Assembly: GCF_014763045.1 (NCBI RefSeq)
Contig: NZ_JACTAG010000002.1
Coordinates: 62,001 to 126,000, forward strand
Origin: Sulfitobacter aestuariivivens
GTDB taxonomy: Bacteria; Pseudomonadota; Alphaproteobacteria; Rhodobacterales; Rhodobacteraceae
Direction: 5' to 3'
Length of the DNA stretch: 64,000 nt
Shown piece by piece: positions 43,430 to 53,447 of this stretch. Below the pieces are notes generated by a model. It had not been told where the DNA came from. It was given only the letters and a program-made list of their open reading frames with translations, and did not search any database. The first letter of the stretch is position 1. Each line of letters starts with the position of its first letter. A program made the translations under genes and the position numbers.

Positions 43430-44733
43430 CAGCCGACCCTCTCCAGGATCAGGTCCGGTACATCTGGTTTGCCATCGCCAATGCGAATGGCGGAACGCAC
43501 TGCTGCTGCTGCCTGATCTGCGTCTTCAGACCGCGCCGCGTGAATCACCGCAAGTGTCTGACCGCGGGCCACATTCTGGCCCAATCGGATTACGTCGGAA
43601 AGTCCCACAGCCGGGTTGATCTGGTCGCTTTCAATCACGCGCCCGCCTCCAAGGGCCACCACAGCCAGACCCAGCGCCTCACCATCGATGTGTTGGATGT
43701 GTCCTGTTTGTGGTGCTGCCACTTCGCGGATCACATTGGCCTCGGGCAAAAAGCGCGCCCAATTCTCCACAAAGGCGACGGGACCGCCCATTGCGGCAAG
43801 CATCTTGCCAAATGTCTCAGCCGCCGCACCGGAGGTGATGGCCGTGACAATGGCGTCTGCCCCGGCCTGCACGTCTTGTGACAGGCCACCATTGGCCAGC
43901 AACACACCCCCCAACGAGGCCGCGACCTCGACAATCGGACCTGTGGGCTGGTCAGTCAGCACACGCATGATCTCGGCCACTTCAAGCGCATTGCCCAGGC
44001 TTGGCACCAAAGGTTGGCTCATGTCGGTGATCACCGCTGTTGTCCGGCACTTGGCGGCATTCGCGGTCTTTGTCAGCGCCTCGGCCAGCGCGCGGGCCTC
44101 GTCCATGCTCTTCATGAACGCGCCGTTGCCCACCTTAACGTCCAGCACCAGCCCATCCAGACCGGCCGCCAGTTTCTTGGACAGAATGGAAGCCGTAATC
44201 AAATCGAGCGAATCCACCGTCGACGACACATCCCGCACCGCATAAAGCCGCTTGTCGGCCGGTGCGATATCAGCGCTGGCGCTCACAATTGCACACCCAA
44301 CCGTGCCGACGATCCTGTTCAACTGTTCTGGATCAAGATTGGTAGACAGGCCGGGAATGGCCTCAAGCTTGTCCAGCGTGCCACCTGTATGTCCCAGACC
44401 CCGGCCCGAAATCATCGGAACATATGCCCCACAGGCGGCCAGCGCGGGCGCCAGGATCAGCGACACGCAATCTCCGACTCCGCCGGTCGAATGCTTGTCC
44501 AGGACGGGGCCATCCAGATCCCATTCCAGCACGCGACCTGAATCGCGCATGGCCAATGTCAGGGCCACGCGACCCTCATCGGTCAGACCGTTCAGGCAGA
44601 TACCCATTGCAAAAGCCCCGGCTTGCGCGTCGCTGATACCCCCATCGGCAAGGGCCTGAGCGATCCATCCGAGATCTTCTTGGCTGAGGGCCTGTCGATG
44701 ACGCAGCTTTGCGAGGACGACGCGCGCATTCAT
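43429..44733 (-). CDS. deoA: Thymidine phosphorylase
   Basis: A 434-aa enzyme splitting thymidine/deoxyuridine into base and deoxyribose 1-phosphate. The phosphate-binding loop KHSTGGVGD is at 80-88, [17 protein letters not shown] follows, and [10 protein letters not shown] is the thymidine-binding signature. Length fits the E. coli type. The ATG lies 3 nt after the cdd stop and the stop overlaps deoB, placing it in the centre of the salvage operon. Confidence 0.95.
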   Translation of the reverse strand: MNARVVLAKLRHRQALSQEDLGWIAQALADGGISDAQAGAFAMGICLNGLTDEGRVALTLAMRDSGRVLEWDLDGPVLDKHSTGGVGDCVSLILAPALAACGAYVPMISGRGLGHTGGTLDKLEAIPGLSTNLDPEQLNRIVGTVGCAIVSASADIAPADKRLYAVRDVSSTVDSLDLITASILSKKLAAGLDGLVLDVKVGNGAFMKSMDEARALAEALTKTANAAKCRTTAVITDMSQPLVPSLGNALEVAEIMRVLTDQPTGPIVEVAASLGGVLLANGGLSQDVQAGADAIVTAITSGAAAETFGKMLAAMGGPVAFVENWARFLPEANVIREVAAPQTGHIQHIDGEALGLAVVALGGGRVIESDQINPAVGLSDVIRLGQNVARGQTLAVIHAARSEDADQAAAAVRSAIRIGDGKPDVPDLILERVG

Positions 44734-44736
44734 GCC

Positions 44737-45132
44737 TCAGTCCTCCAGAAAATCAGCGCCGAATGCACCGGGAAGCAGGGCGGCAAGCGTTGTCTTTTCC
44801 TCAGCCCCCGTCATTGTGGCCATGGTCACAGGGGTTGCTCCCCCGCCAAACTCAGCAAGCTTCTGGCGACAGCCCCCGCAAGGCGGAACAGGCATATCTG
44901 CCCCGGCAATCACATAGGCCTCAGCGATTTCCGTCTCACCTGCGGCAACCATCGCGGCGATCGCACCTGCCTCGGCACAGGTGCCTTCGGGGTAAGCCGC
45001 ATTTTCGACATTACATCCGACAAATACAGCGCCCGACGGAGTACGTAGTGCGGCGCCCACTTTGAACTTTGAATACGGAGCATGCGCATTCTGGCGCACC
45101 ATTATTGCCAATTCACGTAAATCAGTCGCCAT
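44737..45132 (-). CDS. cdd: Cytidine deaminase
   Basis: A 131-aa homotetramer-type cytidine deaminase. Zinc ligands and catalytic acid are Cys52 and Glu54 (GTCAEAGAI) with Cys85 and Cys88 (PPCGGC); APYSKFKVGAAL is the N-terminal signature. ATG 45132 follows an AAGGGGG site. It is first in the cdd-deoA-deoB-upp operon and divergent from the malic enzyme gene at 45291. The order lets cytidine, deoxycytidine, thymidine and uracil be recycled in one unit. Confidence 0.95.
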   Translation of the reverse strand: MATDLRELAIMVRQNAHAPYSKFKVGAALRTPSGAVFVGCNVENAAYPEGTCAEAGAIAAMVAAGETEIAEAYVIAGADMPVPPCGGCRQKLAEFGGGATPVTMATMTGAEEKTTLAALLPGAFGADFLED

Positions 45133-45249
45133 AAAGCCCCCTTTCGCATATCTATAGAAAACTATGTGCGAAGTTACGAGCGGCAAAACGCGCCCGTTCG
45201 CCCCCATTTGCTGTTTCGAAATTGTGATGGGTGGCAGCGGAGTTGAAAG

Positions 45250-45267
45250 TAGTTTAGCACTAAACTA
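45250..45267. promoter_or_regulatory. Palindromic operator candidate upstream of malic enzyme gene
   Basis: TAGTTTAG-CA-CTAAACTA, a perfect 8-bp inverted repeat with 2-bp centre, ending 23 bp before the malic enzyme ATG and lying 118 bp upstream of cdd. AT-rich against a GC-rich background. Its closeness to the start suggests a repressor overlapping the promoter. The regulator is unknown. Confidence 0.55.
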
Positions 45268-45290
45268 ATTTCTGGCAGGAGCTTTGCACG

Positions 45291-47564
45291 ATGTCCGACA
45301 CGACCAATGCACGACAGGCAGCCCTCGATTACCACGCCCTTCCGCGACCGGGAAAGCTTGAGGTCCGCGCAACCAAACCGTTAGCTAACGGGCGTGATCT
45401 GGCGCGTGCTTACAGCCCGGGTGTTGCCGAGGCCTGCCTCGAGATCAAGGAAGATCCAGCCAATGCCGCCCTATACACGTCGCGGGGCAATCTGGTGGCT
45501 GTTGTCACCAACGGTACTGCGGTGCTGGGGCTTGGCAACATTGGCGCGCTGGCGTCCAAACCGGTGATGGAAGGCAAGGCCGTTCTGTTCAAGAAATTCG
45601 CCAGTATCGATTGTTTTGACATTGAGGTCGATCAGGCCGATCCAGAGAAACTGGCCGATATCGTCTGCGCGCTTGAGCCGTCCTTTGGTGCGATCAACCT
45701 GGAAGACATCAAAGCCCCCGATTGCTTTACTGTTGAACGGATCTGCAGGGAACGGATGAACATCCCGGTTTTCCACGACGATCAGCACGGCACAGCCATT
45801 GTCGTGGGGGCGGCCGCTACCAACGCGCTCTTCGTCGCCAAGAAAAAGTTTGAAGACATCAAGGTCGTCTCGACCGGCGGCGGGGCTGCGGGCATCGCGT
45901 GCCTCAACATGCTGCTCAAGCTCGGGGTCAAACGCGAGAACGTGTGGCTGTGCGACATTCAGGGGCTGGTCTACGAAGGCCGCACCGAAGACATGAACCC
46001 GATCAAATCCGAATACGCGCAGAAAACAGATCTACGCACCCTTGATGACGTGATCTCCGACGCCGATCTCTTTCTGGGCCTGTCCGGCCCCGGCGTCTTG
46101 TCGCCTGAGATGGTCGCCAAAATGGCCGATGCGCCGATCATCTTTGCGCTGGCCAACCCAACGCCTGAGATCATGCCGGAACTTGCGCGCAGCGTTGCAC
46201 CCAGGGCGATCATTGCTACCGGGCGCTCGGATTTTCCCAATCAGGTCAACAACGTTTTGTGTTTTCCCTTCATTTTTCGCGGCGCGCTGGACGTCGGCGC
46301 GACCACAATCAACGACGAGATGCAGCTGGCCTGCATCGAAGGGATCGCCGCCCTTGCGCGCGCTACCACCTCAGCCGAGGCGGCAGCGGCCTATCAGGGC
46401 GAAGAGCTGACGTTTGGTCCCGAATACCTGATTCCCAAGCCCTTTGACCCGCGCCTGATTGGTGTGGTTTCTTCCGCGGTTGCACAGGCGGCGATGGAAA
46501 CGGGCGTCGCCACGCGACCGATCGAAGACCTCGACGCCTATCGGCAGAAGCTTGACAGCACCGTCTTCAAGTCTGCCCTTTTGATGCGGCCGGTTTTTCA
46601 GGCTGCGCGGGTCTCGCCCCGTCGCATCGTCTTTGCCGAGGGCGAAGACGAACGTGTGCTGCGCGCCGCGCAGGCGATTATCGAAGAAACCATTGAAATG
46701 CCGATACTGATTGGTCGCCCGGAAGTCATTGAAAAGAGGATTGAAAACGCTGGCCTGAACCTGAGGTTGGGTCAGAATGTCGATCTCGTAAACCCCGAGA
46801 ACGACCCGCGCTACCGCGACTATTGGGAAACATACCATGATCTTTTGTGCCGCCGGGGGGTGTCCCCCGACATCGCCCGCGCGATTATGCGCACCAACAC
46901 GACCGCGATCGGTGCTGTTATGGTACATCGCCAGGAAGCCGATAGCCTGATCTGCGGCACGTTTGGCGAATTTCGCTGGCATTTGAATTATGTCGAACAG
47001 GTCTTGGGCCGCGATGGTCTGAAACCTCATGGCGCGCTCAGTATGGTAATCCTAGAAGATGGTCCGCTCTTTATTGCGGACACGCATGTGCATCTGCATC
47101 CCACCCCCGAACAAATTGTCGAAATTGCCGAAGGGGCCGCGCGCCATGTGCGCCGTTTCGGGATCGAGCCAAAGATCGCCTTTTGCTCGCAATCGCAATT
47201 CGGCAACCAGGGCGACGGCACTGGTGGGCGCCTGCGCGGCGCGATCCGGATGCTGGACGAGATGAAGGTGGATTTCTGCTACGAGGGGGAAATGAACATC
47301 GACACAGCGCTTGATCCTGAATTGCGCGCCCGCCTCTTGCCGTCAAATCGGATGGACGGTGCGGCAAATGTGCTGATCTTTGCCCACGCCGATGCGGCAT
47401 CTGGCGTGCGCAACATCCTCAAGATGAAAGGCGGCGGTCTTGAAGTCGGGCCAATTCTGATGGGCATGGGTAACCGCGCCCACATCGTGTCCCCATCGAT
47501 CACAGCGCGCGGATTGCTGAACGTGAGCGCCATCGCGGGCACCCCGGTGGCACACTATGGGTGA
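45291..47564 (+). CDS. maeB: NADP-malic enzyme fused to phosphotransacetylase-like domain
   Basis: A 757-aa MaeB-type protein. Residues about 1-425 form malic enzyme, oxidising malate to pyruvate and CO2: [25 protein letters not shown], and the NADP loop [14 protein letters not shown]. Residues about 430-757 resemble phosphate acetyltransferase ([30 protein letters not shown]); in studied MaeB proteins this part is regulatory, responding to acetyl-CoA, rather than a working transacetylase. A GGCAGGAG site precedes ATG 45291, and a palindrome lies just ahead. It supplies NADPH and pyruvate during growth on C4 acids or acetyl-CoA-yielding substrates. Confidence 0.94.
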   Translation: MSDTTNARQAALDYHALPRPGKLEVRATKPLANGRDLARAYSPGVAEACLEIKEDPANAALYTSRGNLVAVVTNGTAVLGLGNIGALASKPVMEGKAVLFKKFASIDCFDIEVDQADPEKLADIVCALEPSFGAINLEDIKAPDCFTVERICRERMNIPVFHDDQHGTAIVVGAAATNALFVAKKKFEDIKVVSTGGGAAGIACLNMLLKLGVKRENVWLCDIQGLVYEGRTEDMNPIKSEYAQKTDLRTLDDVISDADLFLGLSGPGVLSPEMVAKMADAPIIFALANPTPEIMPELARSVAPRAIIATGRSDFPNQVNNVLCFPFIFRGALDVGATTINDEMQLACIEGIAALARATTSAEAAAAYQGEELTFGPEYLIPKPFDPRLIGVVSSAVAQAAMETGVATRPIEDLDAYRQKLDSTVFKSALLMRPVFQAARVSPRRIVFAEGEDERVLRAAQAIIEETIEMPILIGRPEVIEKRIENAGLNLRLGQNVDLVNPENDPRYRDYWETYHDLLCRRGVSPDIARAIMRTNTTAIGAVMVHRQEADSLICGTFGEFRWHLNYVEQVLGRDGLKPHGALSMVILEDGPLFIADTHVHLHPTPEQIVEIAEGAARHVRRFGIEPKIAFCSQSQFGNQGDGTGGRLRGAIRMLDEMKVDFCYEGEMNIDTALDPELRARLLPSNRMDGAANVLIFAHADAASGVRNILKMKGGGLEVGPILMGMGNRAHIVSPSITARGLLNVSAIAGTPVAHYG

Positions 47565-47566
47565 CG

Positions 47567-48337
47567 TCAAAACCGCAGATTGAAAACCCGGCTCAAACCC
47601 AGACGAACGGTCCACTGATCCTCTGATCCGGCTTGGGTGATCGGACTGTCCGCTGCTGCGTTTTGCAGCATTTCGTACCGCACGGCGCCTTCCAGCGCCC
47701 AACGATCATCCAGTTCGTAGGTTGCCTCAACCTCAAAGCCTGCGCCCAAGAGCCCCCCTTCGGCGTTATAGGCGCCAAAGGATGACGCTGCCGCCTCAGC
47801 CGCAGTGATGCCAAAGTAGGTCTGTGCATATTCGGTATTGCCGATGTTCAGACGCGGACCTGCGGTGATGGTCAGCCTGTCGTCAGGCCGGAAAATCAAA
47901 TCGCCGCCCAGCGTGCCGGTGACACCGTGATGGCCGCCAAAGCCATGGCGCACCTCACCGAAAACCTGCCAATTGACCTCTCGGTAAATCACGCCGAACC
48001 CCAGCTCAACCGCAGCGTCGATATCCTTTAATCCGGCCAGTTCCGGGTTATCAGCACTGTCGCGGTCTCCGATGACGTTGAATGCGCCGCGAAAGCCAAG
48101 GCCTGTCACGGTCTCGCCGCGCACACCGTTGCCGCTGTTGATGGGGCCCCATTGCAACGCGCCAAAGGTGAAACCCAAATCGGGCGATGCGCGATAATTG
48201 CTTGAGCCCGGATACTCAGGCGCGGCCGCGATACCGCCACGCAATGCAAAGTTGAAAACACGGTCCTGCGCATCGGCGGTCTGAACGCCACCGGCCAGCA
48301 TGGCCGCGGAAAGTACCACAAGTGTCGGGATGCGCAT
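47567..48337 (-). CDS. MipA/OmpV family outer-membrane protein
   Basis: A 256-aa beta-barrel protein. Signal peptide 1-23 (ending TADAQ), then alternating strands with aromatic girdles (NFALRGGIAAAPEYPGSSNY, GVIYREVNWQVFGEVRHG) and a C-terminal Phe (FNLRF), as required for barrel assembly. The PEYPGS motif is typical of MipA/OmpV. ATG 48337 was chosen from the signal peptide. Members act as scaffold for murein enzymes or as porin-like proteins; the exact role is unknown. Its stop lies 2 bp from the convergent maeB stop. Confidence 0.88.
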   Translation of the reverse strand: MRIPTLVVLSAAMLAGGVQTADAQDRVFNFALRGGIAAAPEYPGSSNYRASPDLGFTFGALQWGPINSGNGVRGETVTGLGFRGAFNVIGDRDSADNPELAGLKDIDAAVELGFGVIYREVNWQVFGEVRHGFGGHHGVTGTLGGDLIFRPDDRLTITAGPRLNIGNTEYAQTYFGITAAEAAASSFGAYNAEGGLLGAGFEVEATYELDDRWALEGAVRYEMLQNAAADSPITQAGSEDQWTVRLGLSRVFNLRF

Positions 48338-48554
48338 TAAATTTCTCCAAAAACGGGCAGGATGCCGGTCCCTATGCATCTAGCGGCTTTGGACGCAGGG
48401 TCCACTGATTTTTGCGCCTAGACACCCAAAGGTGATTTACGCAGGCGTGATCTTGCGTGAAAATTTCTTTGCAGATCGCAGCATTGCCGAGTGCATCAGG
48501 CTTGCCCGCGACCGCTGTGCTGCTTAACCAAGGGGCATATCGGGAGGACAGACC

Positions 48555-50444
48555 ATGGGATATCACGAAACCTACGCATCCTGGCAAGACGATCCAGAGG
48601 GCTTTTGGCTCAAGGCAGCAGAGGCGATTGACTGGGATGTTGCTCCGACACAGGCGCTTTTCGATCGCGGCGACAACCTGTTTGAATGGTTCGCCGATGC
48701 CCGCGTGAACGGCTGCTACAATGCCGTCGACCGCCATGTGGAAAACGGACGTGGTGATCAGGTGGCGATTATCCACGACAGCCCCATCACCGACACCAAA
48801 ACCAAAATCACCTATGCCGAAATGCAGACCCGGGTTGCCGCCCTCGCCGGCGCAATGGCAGCCCAAGGGGTCACCAAGGGCGACCGCGTCATCATTTATA
48901 TGCCCATGGTGCCCGAAGCGCTGGATGCAATGCTTGCCTGCGCGCGCATCGGCGCGGTGCATTCCGTAGTTTTCGGCGGGTTTGCCGCCAACGAACTGGC
49001 CGTGCGCATTGATGACTGCACGCCCAAAGCCATACTCGCGGCGTCGTGCGGATTGGAACCGGGCCGCGTGGTCGCCTACAAACCACTGCTCGACGGAGCG
49101 ATTGAGATGGCATCGCACAAGCCCGACGTCTGCCTGATCCTGCAACGAGAACAGCAAACCTGCGATCTTGTCCCGGGGCGCGATCTTGACTGGCATGCGG
49201 CACAAGAAGGTGTCGCGCCTGCCGAATGTGTGCCGGTCGAAGGAAATCATCCTGCCTATATCCTATATACATCCGGCACGACGGGCGCGCCAAAGGGTGT
49301 CGTACGCCACACAGCCGGGCATCTCATCGCGCTGAACTGGACGATGAAGAACATCTATGACGTGAACCCCGGCGATGTCTTCTGGGCGGCATCGGACGTG
49401 GGCTGGGTCGTGGGGCACTCCTACATCTGTTACGGGCCGCTGATCCACGGCAACACCACTGTCGTGTTCGAAGGCAAACCCATCGGCACGCCGGATGCCG
49501 GTACCTTTTGGCGCATCATAGAAGAACACAACGTGCGCAGCTTTTTCACCGCACCGACAGCCATTCGCGCCGTAAAACGCGAAGATCCCAAGGGCGAATT
49601 TATCACGAAGTATGACCTTAGCGGACTACGCGCACTTTATCTGGCGGGCGAACGGGCCGACCCCGATACAATTCTCTGGGCGCAGGAAAAGCTGGGCAAG
49701 CCCGTCTATGATCACTGGTGGCAGACCGAAACTGGCTTTACGATTGCGGGCAACCCGGCGGGGCTCGAAGCGTTACCCGTCAAAATCGGATCGCCCACCG
49801 TGGCAATGCCCGGCTATGATGTGCAGATCCTGGATGAAGCTGGTCATCCCCAAAAGGCCGGGGAGTTGGGCGCCATCGCTATCAAGCTTCCCTTGCCCCC
49901 GGGCACGCTGCCGACACTCTGGAACGCCGAAGACCGCTACAAGAAAAGCTATCTCACCACGTTCCCCGGATACTATGAGACAGGTGATGCCGGCATGATG
50001 GACGATGACGGGTATCTCTACATCATGGCGCGCACCGATGACGTGATCAACGTTGCAGGCCACCGCTTGTCCACCGGTGCCATGGAGGAAGTGCTTGCAG
50101 GCCACCCGGACGTGGCAGAATGCGCGGTGGTCGGCGTCAGCGATGCACTCAAGGGCCAAATGCCGCTTGGCATGGTGTGCCTCTCCAAAGGCGTGAACCG
50201 CCCGCACGAGGAAATCGCGGCGGAATGCGCCAAACGGGTCCGCGACCAAATCGGACCCGTCGCCGCCTACAAGCAAACCTTGGTTGTAGATCGGTTGCCC
50301 AAGACACGCTCTGGCAAGATCTTGCGCGCCACCGTGGTCAAGATTGCCGAAAGCGCAGATTTCAAGCTGCCCGCCACCATCGACGACCCGGCCATCCTGG
50401 ATGAAATCAAGGCGGCCCTGCAAACCATTGGTTACGCCAAATGA
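48555..50444 (+). CDS. prpE: Propionyl-CoA synthetase
   Basis: A 629-aa acetyl/propionyl-CoA synthetase-type ANL ligase. The N-terminal ACS domain starts GYHETYASWQDDPEGFW, the P-loop is YTSGTTGAPKG (about 238-248), WWQTETGFTIAGNP is motif A5, and the catalytic lysine lies in KTRSGKIL near the end. Together with the PrpE-like length this indicates propionate as main substrate, with acetate possible. A GGGAGGAC site precedes ATG 48555. The stop overlaps the start of a cyclase-fusion gene by 4 nt. Propionate is a product of DMSP cleavage and odd-chain oxidation, consistent with the neighbourhood. Confidence 0.9.
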   Translation: MGYHETYASWQDDPEGFWLKAAEAIDWDVAPTQALFDRGDNLFEWFADARVNGCYNAVDRHVENGRGDQVAIIHDSPITDTKTKITYAEMQTRVAALAGAMAAQGVTKGDRVIIYMPMVPEALDAMLACARIGAVHSVVFGGFAANELAVRIDDCTPKAILAASCGLEPGRVVAYKPLLDGAIEMASHKPDVCLILQREQQTCDLVPGRDLDWHAAQEGVAPAECVPVEGNHPAYILYTSGTTGAPKGVVRHTAGHLIALNWTMKNIYDVNPGDVFWAASDVGWVVGHSYICYGPLIHGNTTVVFEGKPIGTPDAGTFWRIIEEHNVRSFFTAPTAIRAVKREDPKGEFITKYDLSGLRALYLAGERADPDTILWAQEKLGKPVYDHWWQTETGFTIAGNPAGLEALPVKIGSPTVAMPGYDVQILDEAGHPQKAGELGAIAIKLPLPPGTLPTLWNAEDRYKKSYLTTFPGYYETGDAGMMDDDGYLYIMARTDDVINVAGHRLSTGAMEEVLAGHPDVAECAVVGVSDALKGQMPLGMVCLSKGVNRPHEEIAAECAKRVRDQIGPVAAYKQTLVVDRLPKTRSGKILRATVVKIAESADFKLPATIDDPAILDEIKAALQTIGYAK

Positions 50445-51997
50445 CCCTACCGTTTGACGAACCACGTCTTCGCGCAGCCCTGCGCGCGGCGTGGTCCGCT
50501 CAGACAGCAAAGCAATGGACACCCGAGATGCCAGCAGCGGGTCAGTGTAATGTCACTGCGGTAGCTGTTCACGATCTCTATGGCGGCGATATCTGCATGA
50601 CGGCGCTGGAAACCTATGACGTGCCGCATTTCTATAACGTCTTTGACAGCCGGCGCGTCGATCTGACGGACAGCCAGTTCGACGCACCGATCGCATACGA
50701 TGACACGCCCACAACCCGGACGCATGCCATGAAATGGGTCACTGCGACCGAACTACAGACCCTCAAGGCAGCGCTCGAACTGCAACCGGGCGGCAGCCAA
50801 TTCCAGGCGATCACAGAAAAGCTGATCGACGGCGGACTCAAGGGAACAGAATTGGATTCCCTGCTTGAGTCCTTCTGTGCAGAGCTTGTGGCGGCAGACG
50901 TCCCCATCAGCCGTGCGCATATCACGATGCGCACATTACACCCCGAGTTCGGCAGCGTCGCGTTTCGCTGGCAAGCTGAGACAGGCAAGCACAGTCAGCG
51001 ATTTGAGCGCACGAGTGAAAGCCCCGAAGAGTGGCTCCGCAGCCCCCTTTATCATCTGGCGACCAGCGATGTGTCAGAGATCCGACAGCGCCTGACGGCC
51101 AATGAACCGACGTGGGATTTTCCCATTTTCGACGACCTGCGGGCTGAAGGGCGCACCGACTATGTCGCATTCAAGCGATTCTTTCTCGATATGTCCAACA
51201 GCGACCGAAGAGAAGAAGACCTTCAGAGCGCCGAAGGCATGTTGCTGTCGTGCTCCTCAGACCATCCCACGGGCTTTTCGGAGGCACATCTGGAAACCCT
51301 GCGAGCGCTTCTTCCGCCGCTCGGCCTTGCGCTCAAATCCGGCTCAAACCGCCAGATGGCAGAGGACATCACGGCGATCTATCTGGGCTCTGACGCAGGT
51401 AAGCGCGTCCTGTCCGGTGATATCACCCGTGGCTCGTCGCGCACGATCTCGGCCGTCATACTTGATTTCGACCTGCGTGGGTTCACCCATCTTTCAGAAA
51501 CCCATCCGGGCACCGTTATCATCGAAATGCTCAACGCCTACTTTGGCGAGGCTGTCGAGATTGTTGAGCAGCACGGCGGTGAGGTTCTGAAATTCATGGG
51601 CGATGGGATGCTGGCAATTTTCGACATTGAAAAGGTGCCAAATGCGCGCAACGCAGCCTTGTCCGCAGCCATCGCGATGCGCGATGAGCTTGAAGTCTTC
51701 AACATCGCGCGCAGCAACGCTGATCTGCCTGTGACGGGTTTCACCCTCGCATTGAATGCAGGCGACGTTCTTTATGGCAACATCGGGGGGCGGGCACGGC
51801 TCGACTTTACGGTAATCGGTCCTGCGGTGAACACGACGGCGCGCATTCTGGGGATGTGCGATCCGCTTGGTCAGCAGATTCTTGTTTCATCCAATGTTGC
51901 CGCCCCTTTGCGTGAAACCCGAAAGGAACTTGTATCAGTAGGTCAGTACCGGATGCGGGGTGTGGCCGACCGGCACGAACTGTTCACCGTCGACTGA
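50441..51997 (+). CDS. YunG-like domain fused to class III adenylate/guanylate cyclase
   Basis: A 518-aa protein with two unrelated parts. Residues 1-113 match the small stand-alone YunG family: AAWSAQTAKQWTP, PAAGQCNVTAVAVHDLYGGDI with Cys36, HFYN with His63, VDLTDSQF with Asp74, then a family-like ending IAYDDTPTTRTHAM. The Cys-His-Asp order recalls papain-like folds. Residues about 120-325 are the sensory region seen in many alphaproteobacterial soluble cyclases, and about 335-518 the catalytic domain with metal Asp344 (DLRGFTHLSE) and Asp388 (KFMGDGML) and VNTTARI. No membrane helix. No plausible internal start separates the two, so this is a true fusion. Its ATG overlaps the prpE stop. 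Confidence 0.82.
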   Translation: MTLPFDEPRLRAALRAAWSAQTAKQWTPEMPAAGQCNVTAVAVHDLYGGDICMTALETYDVPHFYNVFDSRRVDLTDSQFDAPIAYDDTPTTRTHAMKWVTATELQTLKAALELQPGGSQFQAITEKLIDGGLKGTELDSLLESFCAELVAADVPISRAHITMRTLHPEFGSVAFRWQAETGKHSQRFERTSESPEEWLRSPLYHLATSDVSEIRQRLTANEPTWDFPIFDDLRAEGRTDYVAFKRFFLDMSNSDRREEDLQSAEGMLLSCSSDHPTGFSEAHLETLRALLPPLGLALKSGSNRQMAEDITAIYLGSDAGKRVLSGDITRGSSRTISAVILDFDLRGFTHLSETHPGTVIIEMLNAYFGEAVEIVEQHGGEVLKFMGDGMLAIFDIEKVPNARNAALSAAIAMRDELEVFNIARSNADLPVTGFTLALNAGDVLYGNIGGRARLDFTVIGPAVNTTARILGMCDPLGQQILVSSNVAAPLRETRKELVSVGQYRMRGVADRHELFTVD

Positions 51998-52002
51998 TAA
52001 AA

Positions 52003-52030
52003 AAAGGGCGGCCCGCAAGGACCGCCCTTT
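52003..52030. terminator. Bidirectional intrinsic terminator
   Basis: AAAGGGCGG, 10-nt loop, CCGCCCTTT. An A-run on the left gives a U-tract for the convergent csbD transcript; TTT follows for the cyclase transcript. It lies between stops at 51997 and 52049. Confidence 0.85.
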
Positions 52031-52048
52031 CCTGCCAATGCAATTGCC

Positions 52049-52246
52049 TTAGTGCTTGGCGACAAATTCGTCGATCTGACGCTCAGCTTCAGATTTCGCA
52101 AGGCCGTAACGCTCTTGGATCTTGCCAACCAGCTTGTCGCGGTTGCCTTCGGCCTGATCGACTTCGTCGTCGGTCAGATCGCCCCAATGCGCTTTGATGT
52201 CGCCTTTGAACTGCTTCCAGTTACCTTCGATTGTGTCCCAATTCAT
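52049..52246 (-). CDS. CsbD-family stress protein
   Basis: A 65-aa hydrophilic protein with the full CsbD pattern (MNWDTIEGNWKQFKGDIK, WGDLTDDEVDQAEGNRDKL, GLAKSEAERQIDEF). The family is induced by general stress in many bacteria and lacks a known biochemical role. A GAAAGGA site precedes ATG 52246. It is a single gene ending at the shared terminator at 52003-52030. The 188-bp upstream spacer is AT-richer but no specific sigma-factor motif was assigned. Confidence 0.93.
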   Translation of the reverse strand: MNWDTIEGNWKQFKGDIKAHWGDLTDDEVDQAEGNRDKLVGKIQERYGLAKSEAERQIDEFVAKH

Positions 52247-52434
52247 GTCTTGGTCCTTTCGAATAAGTTGTCATGGCGGCGCGCCGGATGCTGCCGCCTT
52301 CCTTATCAAACCAACCCCCCAGAACGCGGGAAGTTCCGCAATTGCCAGCGCAAAACAGAAATTGTTGAAATTGTGATTTGCCGCCATGGCGATCAGCGGC
52401 CTAGGCTGATCCAATCACGTCAAAAGGATCGAAC

Positions 52435-52881
52435 ATGCACAGACTTCTTGCCGCCGTTCTGGCGATACTTCCCATAAGCGGATGGGCCGCCGAAGGCGAA
52501 CGGATCACCGTCACAGGTGAAATCATCGACACGTGGTGCTATTATTCAGGCGTCATGGGCGGGCCGGATGCGGTTGTCGGTTCTGCACATCACACCTGCG
52601 CTTTGTGGTGTTCCGCCTCTGGTATCCCCATTGGGCTGCTGACCGAGGACGGAACGGTCTATACGATCCTCAAACTGGGCGCGCAGGATAATGCGACCGG
52701 CGGCGATACCGCTCTGAGGCTCGCGTCCCATACGGTGACGGCAGATGGCATGCACTATGCACGCGATGGCATCAATTACATTGTGGTCGAAGAGGTGGTC
52801 GAAGATCTCGGAATCGTAAACCTCACCCACGAAGACTACGACGTCGTCCCCTCCTTCGCCATTCCGGAGCCGAAAGAATGA
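52435..52881 (+). CDS. Cys/His-rich periplasmic protein, SCO-operon member 1
   Basis: A 148-aa exported protein. Signal peptide 1-19 (ending GWAAE). The mature N-terminus reads VTGEIIDTWCYYSG with Cys35, then GSAHHTCALWCSASGIP with His52, His53, Cys55 and Cys59, a compact potential metal or heme site, followed by LLTEDGTVYTILK. No named family was recognised. The first half of the next protein follows the same plan, so the two are diverged tandem paralogues. The stop overlaps the next start (ATGA). Operon with a SCO copper chaperone suggests a copper-related job; this is inference. Confidence 0.8.
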   Translation: MHRLLAAVLAILPISGWAAEGERITVTGEIIDTWCYYSGVMGGPDAVVGSAHHTCALWCSASGIPIGLLTEDGTVYTILKLGAQDNATGGDTALRLASHTVTADGMHYARDGINYIVVEEVVEDLGIVNLTHEDYDVVPSFAIPEPKE

Positions 52882-53447
52882 TCCGCGCATTTCTTTTCCC
52901 CGCTCTCGCCCTGCTTGCTGCGCCGCTCGCGGCACAGGATTTCTCAGAAAATTCCGAAGCCCGCAGTTGGAACCTCTATGCCGAAGAACCGGCGCTCTTT
53001 GAGGCTAAGGTCGTTGACGCCATGTGCGAACTCACGGGTGACTGCCCGTCAAACTGCGGCGATGGCGACCGCCAGCTGGCGCTTTTGCGTGCGGCCGACG
53101 GGGTCTTGGTGATGGCGCTGAAGAACAATCAGCCCGCTTTCACAGGTGCCGTCGTCGATTTGCTCCCCTATTGCGGGCAAGATATCACCGTTGATGGACT
53201 CATGATCAACGATGAAGATTTCCCGATCAACAACGTTTATCTGGTGCAACGCATCAAGGCTGGGAGCGCGGACTGGACCAAGGCAAGCCAGTGGACGAAG
53301 GTCTGGGCAGCCAATAACCCCGATGCCAAAGGCAAAGGCCAATGGTTCCGGCGCGATCCCCGCATTCAGGCACTGATCGCCAAAGAGGGATATCTTGGGC
53401 TGGGGCTCGAGATCGACAAGGCGTTCAAGGAATACCTTTTCGAATGA
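52878..53447 (+). CDS. Cys-rich periplasmic protein, SCO-operon member 2
   Basis: A 189-aa exported protein. Signal peptide 1-19 (ending PLAAQ). EAKVVDAMCELTGDCPSNCGDGD contains Cys50, Cys56 and Cys60; a fourth, Cys99, is in LLPYCGQDI. The pattern VVD-x-x-C, later CxxxC, then a hydrophobic LALLRAADGVLVMALK parallels the first protein (IIDTWC, CALWC, IGLLTEDGTVYTILK). It overlaps both neighbours by 4 nt. The C-terminal half is unique and hydrophilic. Candidate role: periplasmic metal binding or redox partner for the SCO protein. Confidence 0.8.
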   Translation: MIRAFLFPALALLAAPLAAQDFSENSEARSWNLYAEEPALFEAKVVDAMCELTGDCPSNCGDGDRQLALLRAADGVLVMALKNNQPAFTGAVVDLLPYCGQDITVDGLMINDEDFPINNVYLVQRIKAGSADWTKASQWTKVWAANNPDAKGKGQWFRRDPRIQALIAKEGYLGLGLEIDKAFKEYLFE

